63,091 nucleotides of DNA from Oscillospiraceae bacterium (GCA_009782405.1 WRJC01000020.1:1-63091), one strand, 5' to 3'. Shown: positions 8,409 to 17,931, counted from the first letter of the stretch. Made by a program: numbers and translations. The notes: generated by a model not told the origin, from the sequence alone.

Positions 8409-10802
8409 CTATTTCCAGTTGTACGTGATTTTTTTTGCGTGGGAGCAAGAAACAAAATCTTTTTCAATTTCCAAAAACCATTTTTGGTATTTGAAATCCG
8501 CAGTTATGAACGCTTCCTCAATTTCGGTTTTCATCGACAGGTTGTTTTCGGTTTTGTATTTTCTCACTTCGGATATCGCCTGCTTCAATGTTTCGCCAAA
8601 ACCCAGGATTTCCGCATTCAAAGATTCGGGCTTTTCCCATTTTGTCAAATGGATCGATGCCGAATTTTCAAAATCTTTGAAGCCTTTGAGATAAATATAT
8701 TCCGTTTCGTGCGGGATATATATCGAATATATTTTCAATATGCAAAACAAGCTGTAATACATCGCATACTGGGCGGACTTGCGCTCGTTTTCACCGTGGG
8801 TTTCCGGCTGGTACAAGCGTTCTTTTACGATTTCTATGTAATTGTCGCATAAATCTTTCCAAAACAAATCGTCGGCTATTTTTCGCGCCAGCCCGATTTC
8901 GTATTCGTCGAGCCATTTGGCCGCTTCGATTATCGCTTCGTTCGTTTTTTCGATGATCCACAAATCAACCGGCAGCATATTTTCCGGTTTATAGCCCGGG
9001 TCAAAATCTCCAAGATGCGACAGCACGAATTTCGAAGAATTCCAAAGTTTCGTTATGAGCCGTTTTGAGCTGTCCTGCATTTCCTGTATGTCAAAAAACG
9101 TGTCTGTGCCCACCCTCGCGTTAGCCGACCAATAGCGGAGCGCGTCGGCGGAATATGTTTTGATTAGTTCAGACGGCGAGAGTTTGGAATTGCTTTTCGA
9201 TTTGCTCATCTTTTCGCCGGGTTTGGCCAATACAAATCCGCATATCATCGTTTCCTTCCAGGGGATTTCGCCCGTGTGGCAAAGGCTTTTCGCAATCGTG
9301 TAAAAAGCCCAAGTTCGGATAATTTCATGCGCTTGCGTCCTCATGGACATGGGCATGAAATCGCTTTCTGAGATTCCGAATTTTTGCGCCGTTTCCAAGT
9401 TCAATTGCGGGGTGATCGACGATGTGGCCCAGGTGTCGAAAATCGCTTTTTCCGGCAAAAACGTGCATGAACCGCATTCGCACACGCCAATATAATCCGT
9501 TTCCATCGGGTTTGCAGGCAAATTTTCGATTTCGGCGAAAAATGGCGTGCCACATTCTTTGCAGTACCATACAGGTATCGGTATCCCGAAGTACCGTTGG
9601 CGCGAAATGCACCAGTCCCATTTTAAGTTCTCCACCCAATTTATGTACCTGTTTTTCATCTGCGTGGGATGCCATTCTATTTTATCGCCCATTTTTAGAA
9701 GTTCTTCTTTTTTGCTCAATACATCTATGTACCATTGTTTTGACGGAATGATTTCGACTTCGATTCCGCAGCGTTCGTGGACGGAAACGGTATGCGTGAT
9801 TTCTTCCGATTTTATGAGCAGATCCTTTTCTTCAAGCAAACGGACGATTTCTTTTCGGGCGGCTTTTATTTTTAGCCCGCCGATAAATTCGATCTCGGGG
9901 GAAATTTTCCCGTCGGCCAATATCGCTTTTTTGTAGGGAAGGCCATTCTGCTCGACCCATTCGACATCGGCAGAATCTCCGAATGTGGCGCACATGACCG
10001 CTCCCGTCCCTTTTTCGACATCCACTTTTTCGTCGGTGAGCAGCGGTACCTCGAAATCGTAAAGCGGAACTTTCACTTTTGTTTTTTTGCTGAGCAAGTT
10101 TGCGTAACGCCCATCTTTGGGGTTTACGAATATGCAAACCACGCTGCAAAGAAGTTCCGGCCTGGTGGTGGCTATTTCCAAAACGGAATCTCCAATGCCG
10201 AATTTTATGTGGTAGAAGCGCGAACCGATTTCTTTGGAATCGAGTTCGGCTTGCGCTATCGAAGTTTGGCATTCCGTGCACCACAAAACGGGGGATTCTT
10301 TTATGTATGCGTGACCTGCTTTCGCGAGTTCAATAAATGATTTTTGGGAAAGACGCTGGGTATTTGCGCTCACCGTCGTATATTGCAGGTTCCAGTCGCA
10401 CGAAAATCCCATCGATTTCCATAATCCCATAAACTCATTTTCGTATTTTTGAGTGGTTTCCACGCATTTTTCGCAAAATTTGCTTCTTGGCATATCCCTT
10501 GCCAAAATTCCCGTTTCTTTTTCGACCAAACGTTCGGAAGGCAAACCGTTGTCGTCGAAGCCGAACGGGTAAAAAACGTTGTAGCCCTGCATGCGGCGGT
10601 ATCTGGCGATCATTTCTGCCTGAGTATAGCTGAAGATGTGGCCGATGTGCAAACTACCGCTGACAGTTGGAGGAGGCGTGTCTATGGAATAAAGGGGGCG
10701 ATTTTTGTCATAGGCAAAATCATAGATTTTATTTTCGTCCCAATATTTTTGCATTTGTTTTTCGATTTCTATTCCATTGTAATGTTTTTCGAATTCGATC
10801 AT
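8409..10802 (-). CDS. valS: Valyl-tRNA synthetase, short archaeal/Rickettsia-like type
   Basis: This class I synthetase charges tRNA-Val. The HIGH motif lies in SGSLHIGHIFSYTQ and the KMSKS motif in GEKMSKSKSN. An editing (CP1) domain lies between them, with ATTRPELL and GTGAVMCATFGD. Zinc-ligand cysteines are seen in CEKC, CTEC and CKEC..CECGSC. It has 797 residues and lacks the C-terminal coiled-coil arm of common bacterial ValS (about 880 aa). The segment FYPFGFDDNGLPSERLVEK resembles the archaeal and rickettsial form, where ordinary Firmicute enzymes read more like 'PGTDHAGIATQ'. It follows pcrA by 24 bases and is probably the last gene of the dnaD-loader-pcrA operon. Confidence 0.9.
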   Translation of the reverse strand: MIEFEKHYNGIEIEKQMQKYWDENKIYDFAYDKNRPLYSIDTPPPTVSGSLHIGHIFSYTQAEMIARYRRMQGYNVFYPFGFDDNGLPSERLVEKETGILARDMPRSKFCEKCVETTQKYENEFMGLWKSMGFSCDWNLQYTTVSANTQRLSQKSFIELAKAGHAYIKESPVLWCTECQTSIAQAELDSKEIGSRFYHIKFGIGDSVLEIATTRPELLCSVVCIFVNPKDGRYANLLSKKTKVKVPLYDFEVPLLTDEKVDVEKGTGAVMCATFGDSADVEWVEQNGLPYKKAILADGKISPEIEFIGGLKIKAARKEIVRLLEEKDLLIKSEEITHTVSVHERCGIEVEIIPSKQWYIDVLSKKEELLKMGDKIEWHPTQMKNRYINWVENLKWDWCISRQRYFGIPIPVWYCKECGTPFFAEIENLPANPMETDYIGVCECGSCTFLPEKAIFDTWATSSITPQLNLETAQKFGISESDFMPMSMRTQAHEIIRTWAFYTIAKSLCHTGEIPWKETMICGFVLAKPGEKMSKSKSNSKLSPSELIKTYSADALRYWSANARVGTDTFFDIQEMQDSSKRLITKLWNSSKFVLSHLGDFDPGYKPENMLPVDLWIIEKTNEAIIEAAKWLDEYEIGLARKIADDLFWKDLCDNYIEIVKERLYQPETHGENERKSAQYAMYYSLFCILKIYSIYIPHETEYIYLKGFKDFENSASIHLTKWEKPESLNAEILGFGETLKQAISEVRKYKTENNLSMKTEIEEAFITADFKYQKWFLEIEKDFVSCSHAKKITYNWK

Positions 10803-10826
10803 CTTAATTTTTCCTCCGATGATTTT

Positions 10827-13304
10827 TTAATTTTTCAATTTGAATTTTGCGTATGTGCCCATGATTTTTTTTGTGCCCACATTGTCAAAAGCCACTTCAT
10901 ACAGCGTGTCTCCCCCCAAATCCGTGGCGTTTATTATCAACCCATCGCCGAAATTCGGGTGTTCGACCATATCGCCCTGTCTGAAAATTTGCGTATAGCT
11001 AAATTCATTGTTATCGCGTTCTTTGTTTTTTCTCGCGCTCGCTGTCGTGTAGTCCGTGGCAAGTTCGCTGTGCAGCGATATTTTCGGCGGATATTTTTTT
11101 TGTGAGCCGAACCCCGGCGGGATTCGGCGGCGCTGTTCGCCATCGGGCATTTTGATATGTTCTACCGTTTCTTTTGGTATTTCTTCCGCGAATCTGGATA
11201 TATCGTTGAATCCCGTGCGACCGTAGAGCAGCCTTTCTTTCGCGTAACTGACAAACAGCCTTTCTTTTGCCCTCGTCACCGCGACATATGCGAGCCGGCG
11301 TTCCTCTTCGAGTTCCTCCGGCTTTTCGGCGGATTGCCTCGATGGGAACAGATTTTCTTCCATTCCCGGCAAAAAAACCACCGGAAATTCAAGCCCTTTC
11401 GCGCTGTGGATTGTCATAAGGGTGACTGCGTCGGCGCTTTCGTCGTAATTGTCGATGTCAGAAATCAACGCCACTTCTTCGAGAAATCCCGTCAGGTTAG
11501 ATATTTTGTTGCCATACCCCTGGGCTTCTATTTCCTCCAGTTCCCCCGATTCCCTCAATTCCTCGCGTTTTGATTCCGTATACGTTATCGCTTGCGATAT
11601 GAGTTCCTTTATGTTGTCCAATCGGTCGGCTTCTTCTTTTCCCGCTTCTTCGAGCATGGTTCTGTATCCGCTCAAGTCAAACACCTTTTCGAAAAAGTCC
11701 GGCAAGGATTCTTTTTTTTCGATTTCGATGAAATTGTGTATAAGCGCGGAAAAAGTTTTCATCCTTACCGCATTTCGGGCCAATATCGGGTATTTGTCCG
11801 CATTTTCCAAAATTTCAAACATAGTCCTGCCTTCGTTAGCCGCAGTTTGTTCAATTGCCGCAATAGTGGCGTCGCCTATGCTCCTTTTGGGCACATTTAT
11901 TATTCGTTTGAGCCTTGCGGAGTCGGCGGTGTTGTTCACCACGCAAAAATACGCCATCATGTCTTTTATTTCTTTCCGTTCATAAAACCTTATGCCGCCG
12001 AGCACTCGGTATGGGATCGAAGCTTTGGCGAAAGCGGTTTCGATATTGGCCGATTGCGCGTTCACGCGGTACAAAACCGCGATATCCTTGTATATTCTGT
12101 CGCCTTTTTCCGTCAGGTTCGTTATTTCATCGACGATATAGTCCGATTCGTCGTTTTGGTTGTTGTTTTGTTTGAGCACGATTTTGGATCCCAAGTCTTT
12201 TTTTGTCCAAAGCGCTTTTCCCATCCTGCTTTCGTTGTTTTTTATGATGCCGTTCGCCGCGTCCAATATCGTTTTTGTCGATCTGTAATTTTGTTCGAGT
12301 TTGATGAGTTTCGCGCTGGCGAATTTTTTTGTGAAACTCAGAATGTTCGCTATCGTCGCCCCCCTAAATTTATATATGCTCTGGTCGTCGTCCCCCACCA
12401 CCATCACATTGTTGTGTTTTTGAGACAAAAGCGAAATCAAAGCGTATTGCGCGAAATTTGTGTCTTGGTATTCATCCACCGATATATATTTGAACTTGTT
12501 GTTGTAATATTCCCTGGCTTCGCTGTCAGTTTCCAAAATTTTTACCGTCAAAGCTATTATGTCGTCAAAATCCAGCGCGTTTGATAGCTTGAGCCTTTTT
12601 TGGTATTCCGCGTATATTTTTTTTACATCCTTTTCTTTTGGGTTGGAGTTGTCTGCCACAAATTCTTCGGGATATTTCAAATCGTCTTTGGACCTGCTTA
12701 TGGCGGTGGAAACATAGCGGACAGGCAAAGTATCGTCGGATATGTTGAATTCTTTCATAATCGCCGTTATTTGGCGCTTCACGTCGTCGGTGTCGTAAAT
12801 CGTGAAATTCGAATCATAACCCAGCCTTGCGATGTATCTGCGCAGCATCCTCACGCAGACAGAATGGAAAGTTCCCGCCCATATTTCGTCCGCCGCTTCG
12901 CCGAGGATGTTTTTCAACCGATTTTTCATTTCGTTTGCGGCTTTGTTTGTAAAAGTTATCGACAAAATAGCATAAGCCGGGCAAGGTCGATAGGCAAAAC
13001 GGCTCAAGATTTCATCGAGTTCTTTCGGGTCTGAATTTTCCGCACTTTCGAGCGCTTCCAATTCGGGTTCGTTTATTTCTCCGGTTTCCCCGTTGAAATA
13101 TGCGTCGCCATGTTTTATTAGGAAAGCTATCCTATTCACCAAAACGGTGGTCTTTCCGCTACCTGCCCCCGCTAAAATCAAAAGCGGCCCTTCATTCGTG
13201 TAAACGGCCTCGCGCTGCGGCTCGTTTAAATGGGAATATTTCAAATCGAACAGCTTTTGTTTTGCTTTTAAATATCTCGCCTTTAAATCATTTGCGTCGC
13301 TCAT
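10827..13304 (-). CDS. pcrA: ATP-dependent DNA helicase PcrA/UvrD
   Basis: An 825-residue superfamily 1A helicase with 3'-5' activity in repair and in removing RecA or transcription roadblocks. Visible motifs: Q motif LNEPQREAV (26-34), Walker A AGAGSGKT (45-52), motif II VDEYQDTN, motif III VVGDDDQSIYKFRGA, motif IV LEQNYRST, motif V TIHSAKGLEFPVVFLPG and motif VI YVAVTRAKERL. The C-terminal Tudor-like region (GDMVEHPNFGDGLIINAT) matches the RNA-polymerase-binding tail of PcrA. An acidic insert around residues 75-100 (NGETGEINEPELEALESAENSD) lies between motif I and Ia. It sits 6 bases after the helicase-loader gene. Confidence 0.95.
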   Translation of the reverse strand: MSDANDLKARYLKAKQKLFDLKYSHLNEPQREAVYTNEGPLLILAGAGSGKTTVLVNRIAFLIKHGDAYFNGETGEINEPELEALESAENSDPKELDEILSRFAYRPCPAYAILSITFTNKAANEMKNRLKNILGEAADEIWAGTFHSVCVRMLRRYIARLGYDSNFTIYDTDDVKRQITAIMKEFNISDDTLPVRYVSTAISRSKDDLKYPEEFVADNSNPKEKDVKKIYAEYQKRLKLSNALDFDDIIALTVKILETDSEAREYYNNKFKYISVDEYQDTNFAQYALISLLSQKHNNVMVVGDDDQSIYKFRGATIANILSFTKKFASAKLIKLEQNYRSTKTILDAANGIIKNNESRMGKALWTKKDLGSKIVLKQNNNQNDESDYIVDEITNLTEKGDRIYKDIAVLYRVNAQSANIETAFAKASIPYRVLGGIRFYERKEIKDMMAYFCVVNNTADSARLKRIINVPKRSIGDATIAAIEQTAANEGRTMFEILENADKYPILARNAVRMKTFSALIHNFIEIEKKESLPDFFEKVFDLSGYRTMLEEAGKEEADRLDNIKELISQAITYTESKREELRESGELEEIEAQGYGNKISNLTGFLEEVALISDIDNYDESADAVTLMTIHSAKGLEFPVVFLPGMEENLFPSRQSAEKPEELEEERRLAYVAVTRAKERLFVSYAKERLLYGRTGFNDISRFAEEIPKETVEHIKMPDGEQRRRIPPGFGSQKKYPPKISLHSELATDYTTASARKNKERDNNEFSYTQIFRQGDMVEHPNFGDGLIINATDLGGDTLYEVAFDNVGTKKIMGTYAKFKLKN

Positions 13305-13310
13305 TTTATT

Positions 13311-14294
13311 TTACCTCTTTTTTAATCTTATGTCGTCCCCGATAAAATTCAATATCGTAAATTCCCCGATTATGCGGGACATGATCCTCGCGTCGTATTT
13401 GTTTTGCATTTCGCTTCCGGTGAGGTTTGTGCTTATTATCATGCTCTTTTTTTCGAGCAGCCTCGAATTGATTAGGTTGTACAGCGAAGAAACTGCCATG
13501 TTCCCCGAATATTCGGTGCCCAAGTCATCGATGATCAAAAGATCGCTGCTTGCATACCTTTCGATTATTTCGGGATCGAATGCGGATTTCGAAAATCTTT
13601 CTTTTTCAAACGAATACAAAATGCTTTGCGCCGAATCGTAAAAAACGTCGTAGCCCCTTTTTATCACTTCGTAAGCTATCGCAGATGACATATGAGTCTT
13701 TCCTATCCCCGTCGAACCGATGAACATGAGGTTTTTTTGTTCGCCGCCGAAATTCGACGCGAATTTTTTGCATTCGTCACATATTTCCTTCATGTGCCTA
13801 TACGGGCTTTCGTTCACCGTTTCATCCAAGGATTTTTTTTTGTCGTAATAATTCAAGTTGAAATTTTCGAATGTCTGGCTTTTTATAGTCCTGCCGAGCC
13901 CCGAATGGTTTATTCCTTCCGCCGCAAGCGCTTTTTTTAGGCATTCGCACATAATATCGCCTTTGTACCCCGTATCGCTGCAAGCTGCGCAATCATAAAT
14001 GGGTTCTGTATGGTTTTTTGGATACCCCGCTTTTTCGAGCAGAAAATTCCGTTTTGAAATCAACTCTTGGTTGATTTTTTTCGCTTCGGCCATTTTCAAA
14101 TCATAATTTCCGCCCGAAAATATTATCGCGGCGAATTTTTTGTGGGTTTCTTCCAATTTTTTGTCAATTTCAAAAAGGCCCGGAATTTTATCGTGCATTT
14201 CGGTTTTTCTTTTTTCGGCGTCTATAACTGCGGATTTGCATTTGTTTTCAAAATCGCCCAAAACTTTCCGAATCACTTTTCCGTTGTAAGCCAT
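13311..14294 (-). CDS. DnaC/DnaI-like helicase loader ATPase
   Basis: The 327-residue AAA+ protein has an N-terminal helical region and a cysteine cluster (CAACSDTGYKGDIMCECLKK) like the zinc-binding domain of DnaI. An ATPase core follows with Walker A GSTGIGKTH, Walker B LLIIDDLGTE and the sensor region MIISTNLTGSEM. The C-terminal arginine-rich motif RIMSRIIGEFTILNF is typical of DnaC/DnaI. It loads the replicative helicase during initiation and restart. It sits directly after the DnaD-domain gene (4-base gap) and before pcrA, so the operon gathers replication functions. Confidence 0.9.
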   Translation of the reverse strand: MAYNGKVIRKVLGDFENKCKSAVIDAEKRKTEMHDKIPGLFEIDKKLEETHKKFAAIIFSGGNYDLKMAEAKKINQELISKRNFLLEKAGYPKNHTEPIYDCAACSDTGYKGDIMCECLKKALAAEGINHSGLGRTIKSQTFENFNLNYYDKKKSLDETVNESPYRHMKEICDECKKFASNFGGEQKNLMFIGSTGIGKTHMSSAIAYEVIKRGYDVFYDSAQSILYSFEKERFSKSAFDPEIIERYASSDLLIIDDLGTEYSGNMAVSSLYNLINSRLLEKKSMIISTNLTGSEMQNKYDARIMSRIIGEFTILNFIGDDIRLKKR

Positions 14295-14297
14295 AAA

Positions 14298-15458
14298 TTA
14301 CCTCGCATCAAAATTTTTTCCGAATTTTTCAAAAAATCGTTCCAAGTTATAATCCGGATTCTTTGTTTTTTCCGGCATTTTTAAGCCGCTTGCCGCCCCG
14401 AATTCGCTTTTTATTTCTTCAAGAGTTTTGAACCCTTTTTCGCTCCAATTTGAATATATGGTGTTTATATAGTCGAACGAAAGCTTTTCTGTATATTTCA
14501 GGCATTGGTTATACCCTTCAAAAAGCACGTCGTCCGGAAAATCATATTCCTTTGCCCATTTTTTTATGTAATTTTTTTCTTTTGAAGTCAATTTTTTCGT
14601 TTCCGCATTGAATAATTTTTTTATTCGTTCTTCGAATTTTTTTATTTTTTGCATTTCTTTGATTTTTTCCTCGAACTGCCCCATTTTCAAAATGCCGTCG
14701 GATGCCATTTCGAGCGCCACTTTTTCCAAATATCTTATATTGTTTTTCCCTTCTTCGGCGCATATTTCCGCGAGTTTCAAAATCAGATCCACTTCCATTT
14801 TGTTTGTTTCGTGGATGTTGTACATGATCACATAATCGGCGGTGTTCAAAATCACCCGCATTTTGTTTTGGATTTCATGGATAAGCCTTTTGAATTCTTC
14901 TTTTGTTTCAAGCGACTCGCAAACCTGATCCACGGAAACCGGCTCCGATTTTATTGCCGTTTTTTCTTTTTCGATCGCGGTTTTTATAATTGCTTCCGGC
15001 TCGGTTTTTTTTTCGGGTTTGGGGCCGGATTTTTCTTCATATATGCCCAAGCCCAATCGATAATCTGTCGCTTCCGTTTCTTCCACTCCGTTGAGTATGT
15101 TTATGTCCCGCCTGACATCGAGCATGATATTCACAACGTTTTCTATGTTTATTCCTTTTGCGTTCGGGACGGAAGTTATTTCGTAATCCAATACATTTTT
15201 TTCTTTCCAAAAATCGAGCGCCTTCAAAATTTCTTCGTCTTCGGCGATTTTTGACTTTATATTGTTTTTTATGAATTCAAATTCTATTTTTTCCGGGTTT
15301 TCGCAACACGACAAAAAGAGAAGCATTTTTGCAAACAATTCGCCCGCGTCTTTTATGGCATATATGATCCCGAAATTATTTTTAAGGCTTTTTTTCATCT
15401 TCACGTTGATGTATTTTATATCGGCTGCGGATTGCGGTTCGCCGGACATCATCGTCAC
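14298..15458 (-). CDS. DnaD-domain replication initiation protein
   Basis: The 386-residue protein ends in a DnaD domain, with the signature segment LSFDYINTIYSNWSEKGFKT (YxxxIxxxW). DnaD and DnaB of Firmicutes remodel origin DNA and recruit the helicase-loader complex. Between the N-terminal helix-turn-helix-like part (about 1-115) and the DnaD domain (about 200-350) there is a charged linker rich in Lys and Glu (about 125-165). The neighbouring loader and pcrA genes support a replication role. A promoter is at 15490-15518. Whether it acts as DnaD or DnaB cannot be told from sequence alone. Confidence 0.85.
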   Translation of the reverse strand: MTMMSGEPQSAADIKYINVKMKKSLKNNFGIIYAIKDAGELFAKMLLFLSCCENPEKIEFEFIKNNIKSKIAEDEEILKALDFWKEKNVLDYEITSVPNAKGINIENVVNIMLDVRRDINILNGVEETEATDYRLGLGIYEEKSGPKPEKKTEPEAIIKTAIEKEKTAIKSEPVSVDQVCESLETKEEFKRLIHEIQNKMRVILNTADYVIMYNIHETNKMEVDLILKLAEICAEEGKNNIRYLEKVALEMASDGILKMGQFEEKIKEMQKIKKFEERIKKLFNAETKKLTSKEKNYIKKWAKEYDFPDDVLFEGYNQCLKYTEKLSFDYINTIYSNWSEKGFKTLEEIKSEFGAASGLKMPEKTKNPDYNLERFFEKFGKNFDAR

Positions 15459-15489
15459 TCCCCTTCTGCCATAAAATATGCTTGTATAT

Positions 15490-15518
15490 ATTCTACCACA
15501 AAAAAATTATATTTACAA
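15490..15518 (-). promoter_or_regulatory. Promoter for dnaD-loader-pcrA-valS operon
   Basis: Minus-strand TTGTAA (15513-15518) and TAGAAT (15490-15495) are spaced by 17 bases, about 30 bases before the DnaD-domain start. Confidence 0.55.
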
Positions 15519-15540
15519 TATCAAATCGAAAAGATGGCGC

Positions 15541-15575
15541 AAAATATTTTGAGGGCGGAATACACTCCCGCCCCC
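15541..15575 (-). terminator. Terminator after sulfotransferase gene
   Basis: Read on the minus strand, a hairpin GGGCGG / CCGCCC with a 9-base loop is followed by AAAATATTTT, about 30 bases after the sulfotransferase stop. It resembles the hairpins at 384-410 and 32172-32200. Confidence 0.6.
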
Positions 15576-15606
15576 ATCAAAACTTTTCATTTATTTTTTG
15601 CGTTTG

Positions 15607-16320
15607 TCATGCGTAACCGCATTCGGCCATGTCTTCGGCAAAAAAATCGTACATGTATTTTCCCGTTTCCTTTTTCCAGCGACCTACGGAATCGGGCCTC
15701 ATTTCTATTTTAGCCATTTTTATGCCCAAATAATTTTCGAGTTTCTTCAAAGTTTCATCTTGGTCGTTCACCATGTCTTCAAATCTTATTTTCGTCAAAT
15801 TTTCGGGATCCGGAGTCGCTTTCATCAATTCCCTTTGATATTTCCAGCTGTAAGCCCTTTTTTCCCGGATATCGTCTGTTTTAGGGTAGTCGATCCCGAA
15901 ATCATGTAAATCGTCGGTCAAATGCGAGCCGAGAATGCAGTCCCTGGGATCCCTAACCCAATGGATGTATTTAATTTCCGGGAACATTTTTATGATCCAA
16001 GGATAAACCAATGTGGTTTCGGGAATTTTCCAGCCTTTGGCTTCGCTGTCCGAATTAAGCACGCTGACCAAATATTCTTCGATCAGTTTTTTAAATTCCG
16101 CTGTGGGCTGCATGGACAAAACTTTTGTAAAATCCCATTTGAGCCCTCCTTCATATTCCACGTATTTCGCGAATATCCTGCATGCTTCGTACATTTTTTG
16201 CGGCGGGAGCAAATCTCCCGAACCATTTTGCGGTTTTCCCATAAAAACCCCGCTTTCGCTCAAAGTATGCGACATTGCCCTTGTCCCTGAATGTCCCCTG
16301 CCTATTATCGTTATCATCAT
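15607..16320 (-). CDS. Sulfotransferase-family protein
   Basis: A 237-residue P-loop protein. The start MMITIIGRGHSGTRAMS carries the 5'-phosphosulfate-binding loop of PAPS-dependent sulfotransferases (residues 7-14), and IHWVRDPRDCILGS matches the 3'-phosphate-binding segment, with RFEDMVND further on. These enzymes move sulfate from PAPS to a hydroxyl or amine, often on a carbohydrate. It is short for the family. It is the last gene of the rqcP-divIC-S1-amidohydrolase series, 30 bases after the amidohydrolase. The acceptor is unknown. Confidence 0.75.
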   Translation of the reverse strand: MMITIIGRGHSGTRAMSHTLSESGVFMGKPQNGSGDLLPPQKMYEACRIFAKYVEYEGGLKWDFTKVLSMQPTAEFKKLIEEYLVSVLNSDSEAKGWKIPETTLVYPWIIKMFPEIKYIHWVRDPRDCILGSHLTDDLHDFGIDYPKTDDIREKRAYSWKYQRELMKATPDPENLTKIRFEDMVNDQDETLKKLENYLGIKMAKIEMRPDSVGRWKKETGKYMYDFFAEDMAECGYA

Positions 16321-16350
16321 GATTTTTGTGTTCTCCTAAAATTACATATA

Positions 16351-17499
16351 TTATTCCGGCGCGCATATTTCGCCGTTTACAATCACAATTTCGGTTTTGC
16401 TTGATATTTCCAAAGGATTTCCGTCGTACAAAGCCATGTCGGCATGTTTGCCTTTTTCAATCGAGCCTACCATCTTGTCAATTCCCAAAATGGCCGCCGG
16501 ATTTATAGTGATCGCTTTCAAGGCGCTGTAAAAATCCAGTCCCCCTTTTACCGCAAGCGCGGCGCAGTACGGCAGATATTGCAGCGGGGCGACGGGGTGG
16601 TCGGTGGTGAGAGAAAACAAAACCCCCGCATCATCCAACGCTTTCGCGTTTTTAAGTTCGAGATTTTTCATTTCGGGCTTTCCCCTGTCGGAAATTATGG
16701 GGCCGACGATGGCGCGTATTCCGGCCTTGGCGAGTTCACGGGCTATCATATGCCCCTCCGTGCAGTGCACTATGACAAAATCGATGCCAAATTCGCCGCA
16801 TATCCTTATCGCCGTGAAAATGTCATCTGCCCGGTGCGCGTGTATGTGCGCCGGAAGTTCCCGGTTTACAACGGGCAAAAGCGCTTCGAGTTTTATGTCG
16901 AAATCCTTTCTTTCTTCTCCGTACCTGACAGCTTTTTTGAGATTCTCCCGGATTATCGCTGCTGTGGCCATTCTTGTTTTCGGAGCTTGTTGTTTTGAAC
17001 CGTAGCAATTTTTCGGATTTTCGCCGAGAGAAAACTTCATAGCCGCAGATTCTTTCAAAATCATTTCGTCTATTCTCTTTCCGCGGGTTTTTATCACAGC
17101 GAACTGTCCGCTTATCGGGTTCGCGCTGCCCGGTCCCGTGGCCACGCAAGTAACCCCTGCGGAAAGAGCTTCGGAAAATGCCCTGTCCATTGGATTTGCC
17201 GCATCGATCGCACGAAGATGCGGGGTGCAGGGATCGGTGATTTCGTTTAAATCGTCCCCTTCGCTTTTCAGCCCGTCCTCATACATCCCAAGATGGGTGT
17301 GCGCATCGATAAAACCGGGCAAAAGCCATTTTCCTTGGGCGTCGACCGTATTTTTTCGATCGCCGGAATCAATTGCAAAACCACGCATATCCCCGACATC
17401 GGCAATCAATCCGCCGGAAATCTTCACGTATCCGTTTTCTATTATTTTTTCCCCGCTATTTGCCATCGTGAACACGCGCGCGTTTTTTATGACCATCAA
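16351..17499 (-). CDS. Amidohydrolase (imidazolonepropionase / dihydroorotase-like)
   Basis: The 382-residue protein has the amidohydrolase fold. Metal ligands are suggested by DAHTHLG near the N terminus, later His residues in IHAHRADD and VHCTEGH, and TTDHPVAP as the catalytic Asp region. The N- and C-terminal parts form the small beta domain (MVIKNARVFTMANSG, HADMALYDGNPLEISSKTEIV). Such proteins hydrolyse cyclic amides or related C-N bonds. Its start overlaps the S1-protein stop by 4 bases, so it is coupled to a cell-division and translation operon, which is unusual but may only reflect gene packing. The substrate is unknown. Confidence 0.85.
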   Translation of the reverse strand: MMVIKNARVFTMANSGEKIIENGYVKISGGLIADVGDMRGFAIDSGDRKNTVDAQGKWLLPGFIDAHTHLGMYEDGLKSEGDDLNEITDPCTPHLRAIDAANPMDRAFSEALSAGVTCVATGPGSANPISGQFAVIKTRGKRIDEMILKESAAMKFSLGENPKNCYGSKQQAPKTRMATAAIIRENLKKAVRYGEERKDFDIKLEALLPVVNRELPAHIHAHRADDIFTAIRICGEFGIDFVIVHCTEGHMIARELAKAGIRAIVGPIISDRGKPEMKNLELKNAKALDDAGVLFSLTTDHPVAPLQYLPYCAALAVKGGLDFYSALKAITINPAAILGIDKMVGSIEKGKHADMALYDGNPLEISSKTEIVIVNGEICAPE

Positions 17500-17906
17500 T
17501 CTTTTTTTCTCCTCGGCTGTCCGCTTTTTTTGGGTTCGAGAAATTTTATTTCCGAAATTTTTTCTTCGCTGTCGCGTTTGAACTTGTTCAGCATATCCTC
17601 GAAATTTGGTTGTGTTTTGACGTATTTTTCTTTTTCGTTTTCTCCGGCTTCCCCTGCCGGAATTTCTTTGGTTTTGGAAAGCTGTTTTATCGAAAGCGCC
17701 AGTTTGCCGCTTTCGTTCGCGCCGATGACTAAAGCTTTCACGATTTGGTTTATTTTTATGACTTCGTTTATGTCTTTTACAAATTCAGACGATATTTCGG
17801 ATATATGGATCATACCGGAATTTTTTTCGTCTATTTCAACGAAAACCCCGTATTTCGTTATTCCCGTTACTTTGCCCTCTATGGTTTCGCCTTTTCGGAT
17901 TATCAT
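17496..17906 (-). CDS. S1 RNA-binding domain protein (YabR/GSP13-like)
   Basis: A 136-residue protein with one S1 domain (about 5-75: GETIEGKVTGITKYGVFVEI ... SGMIHISEIS) and a charged C-terminal tail rich in Lys and Glu. In Bacillus the gene after divIC codes for a similar S1 protein that associates with the ribosome. The order here (rqcP, divIC, S1) is the same. It overlaps the next gene by 4 bases. Confidence 0.88.
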   Translation of the reverse strand: MIIRKGETIEGKVTGITKYGVFVEIDEKNSGMIHISEISSEFVKDINEVIKINQIVKALVIGANESGKLALSIKQLSKTKEIPAGEAGENEKEKYVKTQPNFEDMLNKFKRDSEEKISEIKFLEPKKSGQPRRKKD

Positions 17907-17931
17907 AAAGCAGACAATATTATCCCCCGTT

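Noticed and set aside
11592..12584. Long open frame (330 codons) on the plus strand inside pcrA
   Set aside because: It is antisense to a clear helicase with all motifs, has no ribosome binding site and a composition (Phe, Arg, Val rich) typical of shadow frames.
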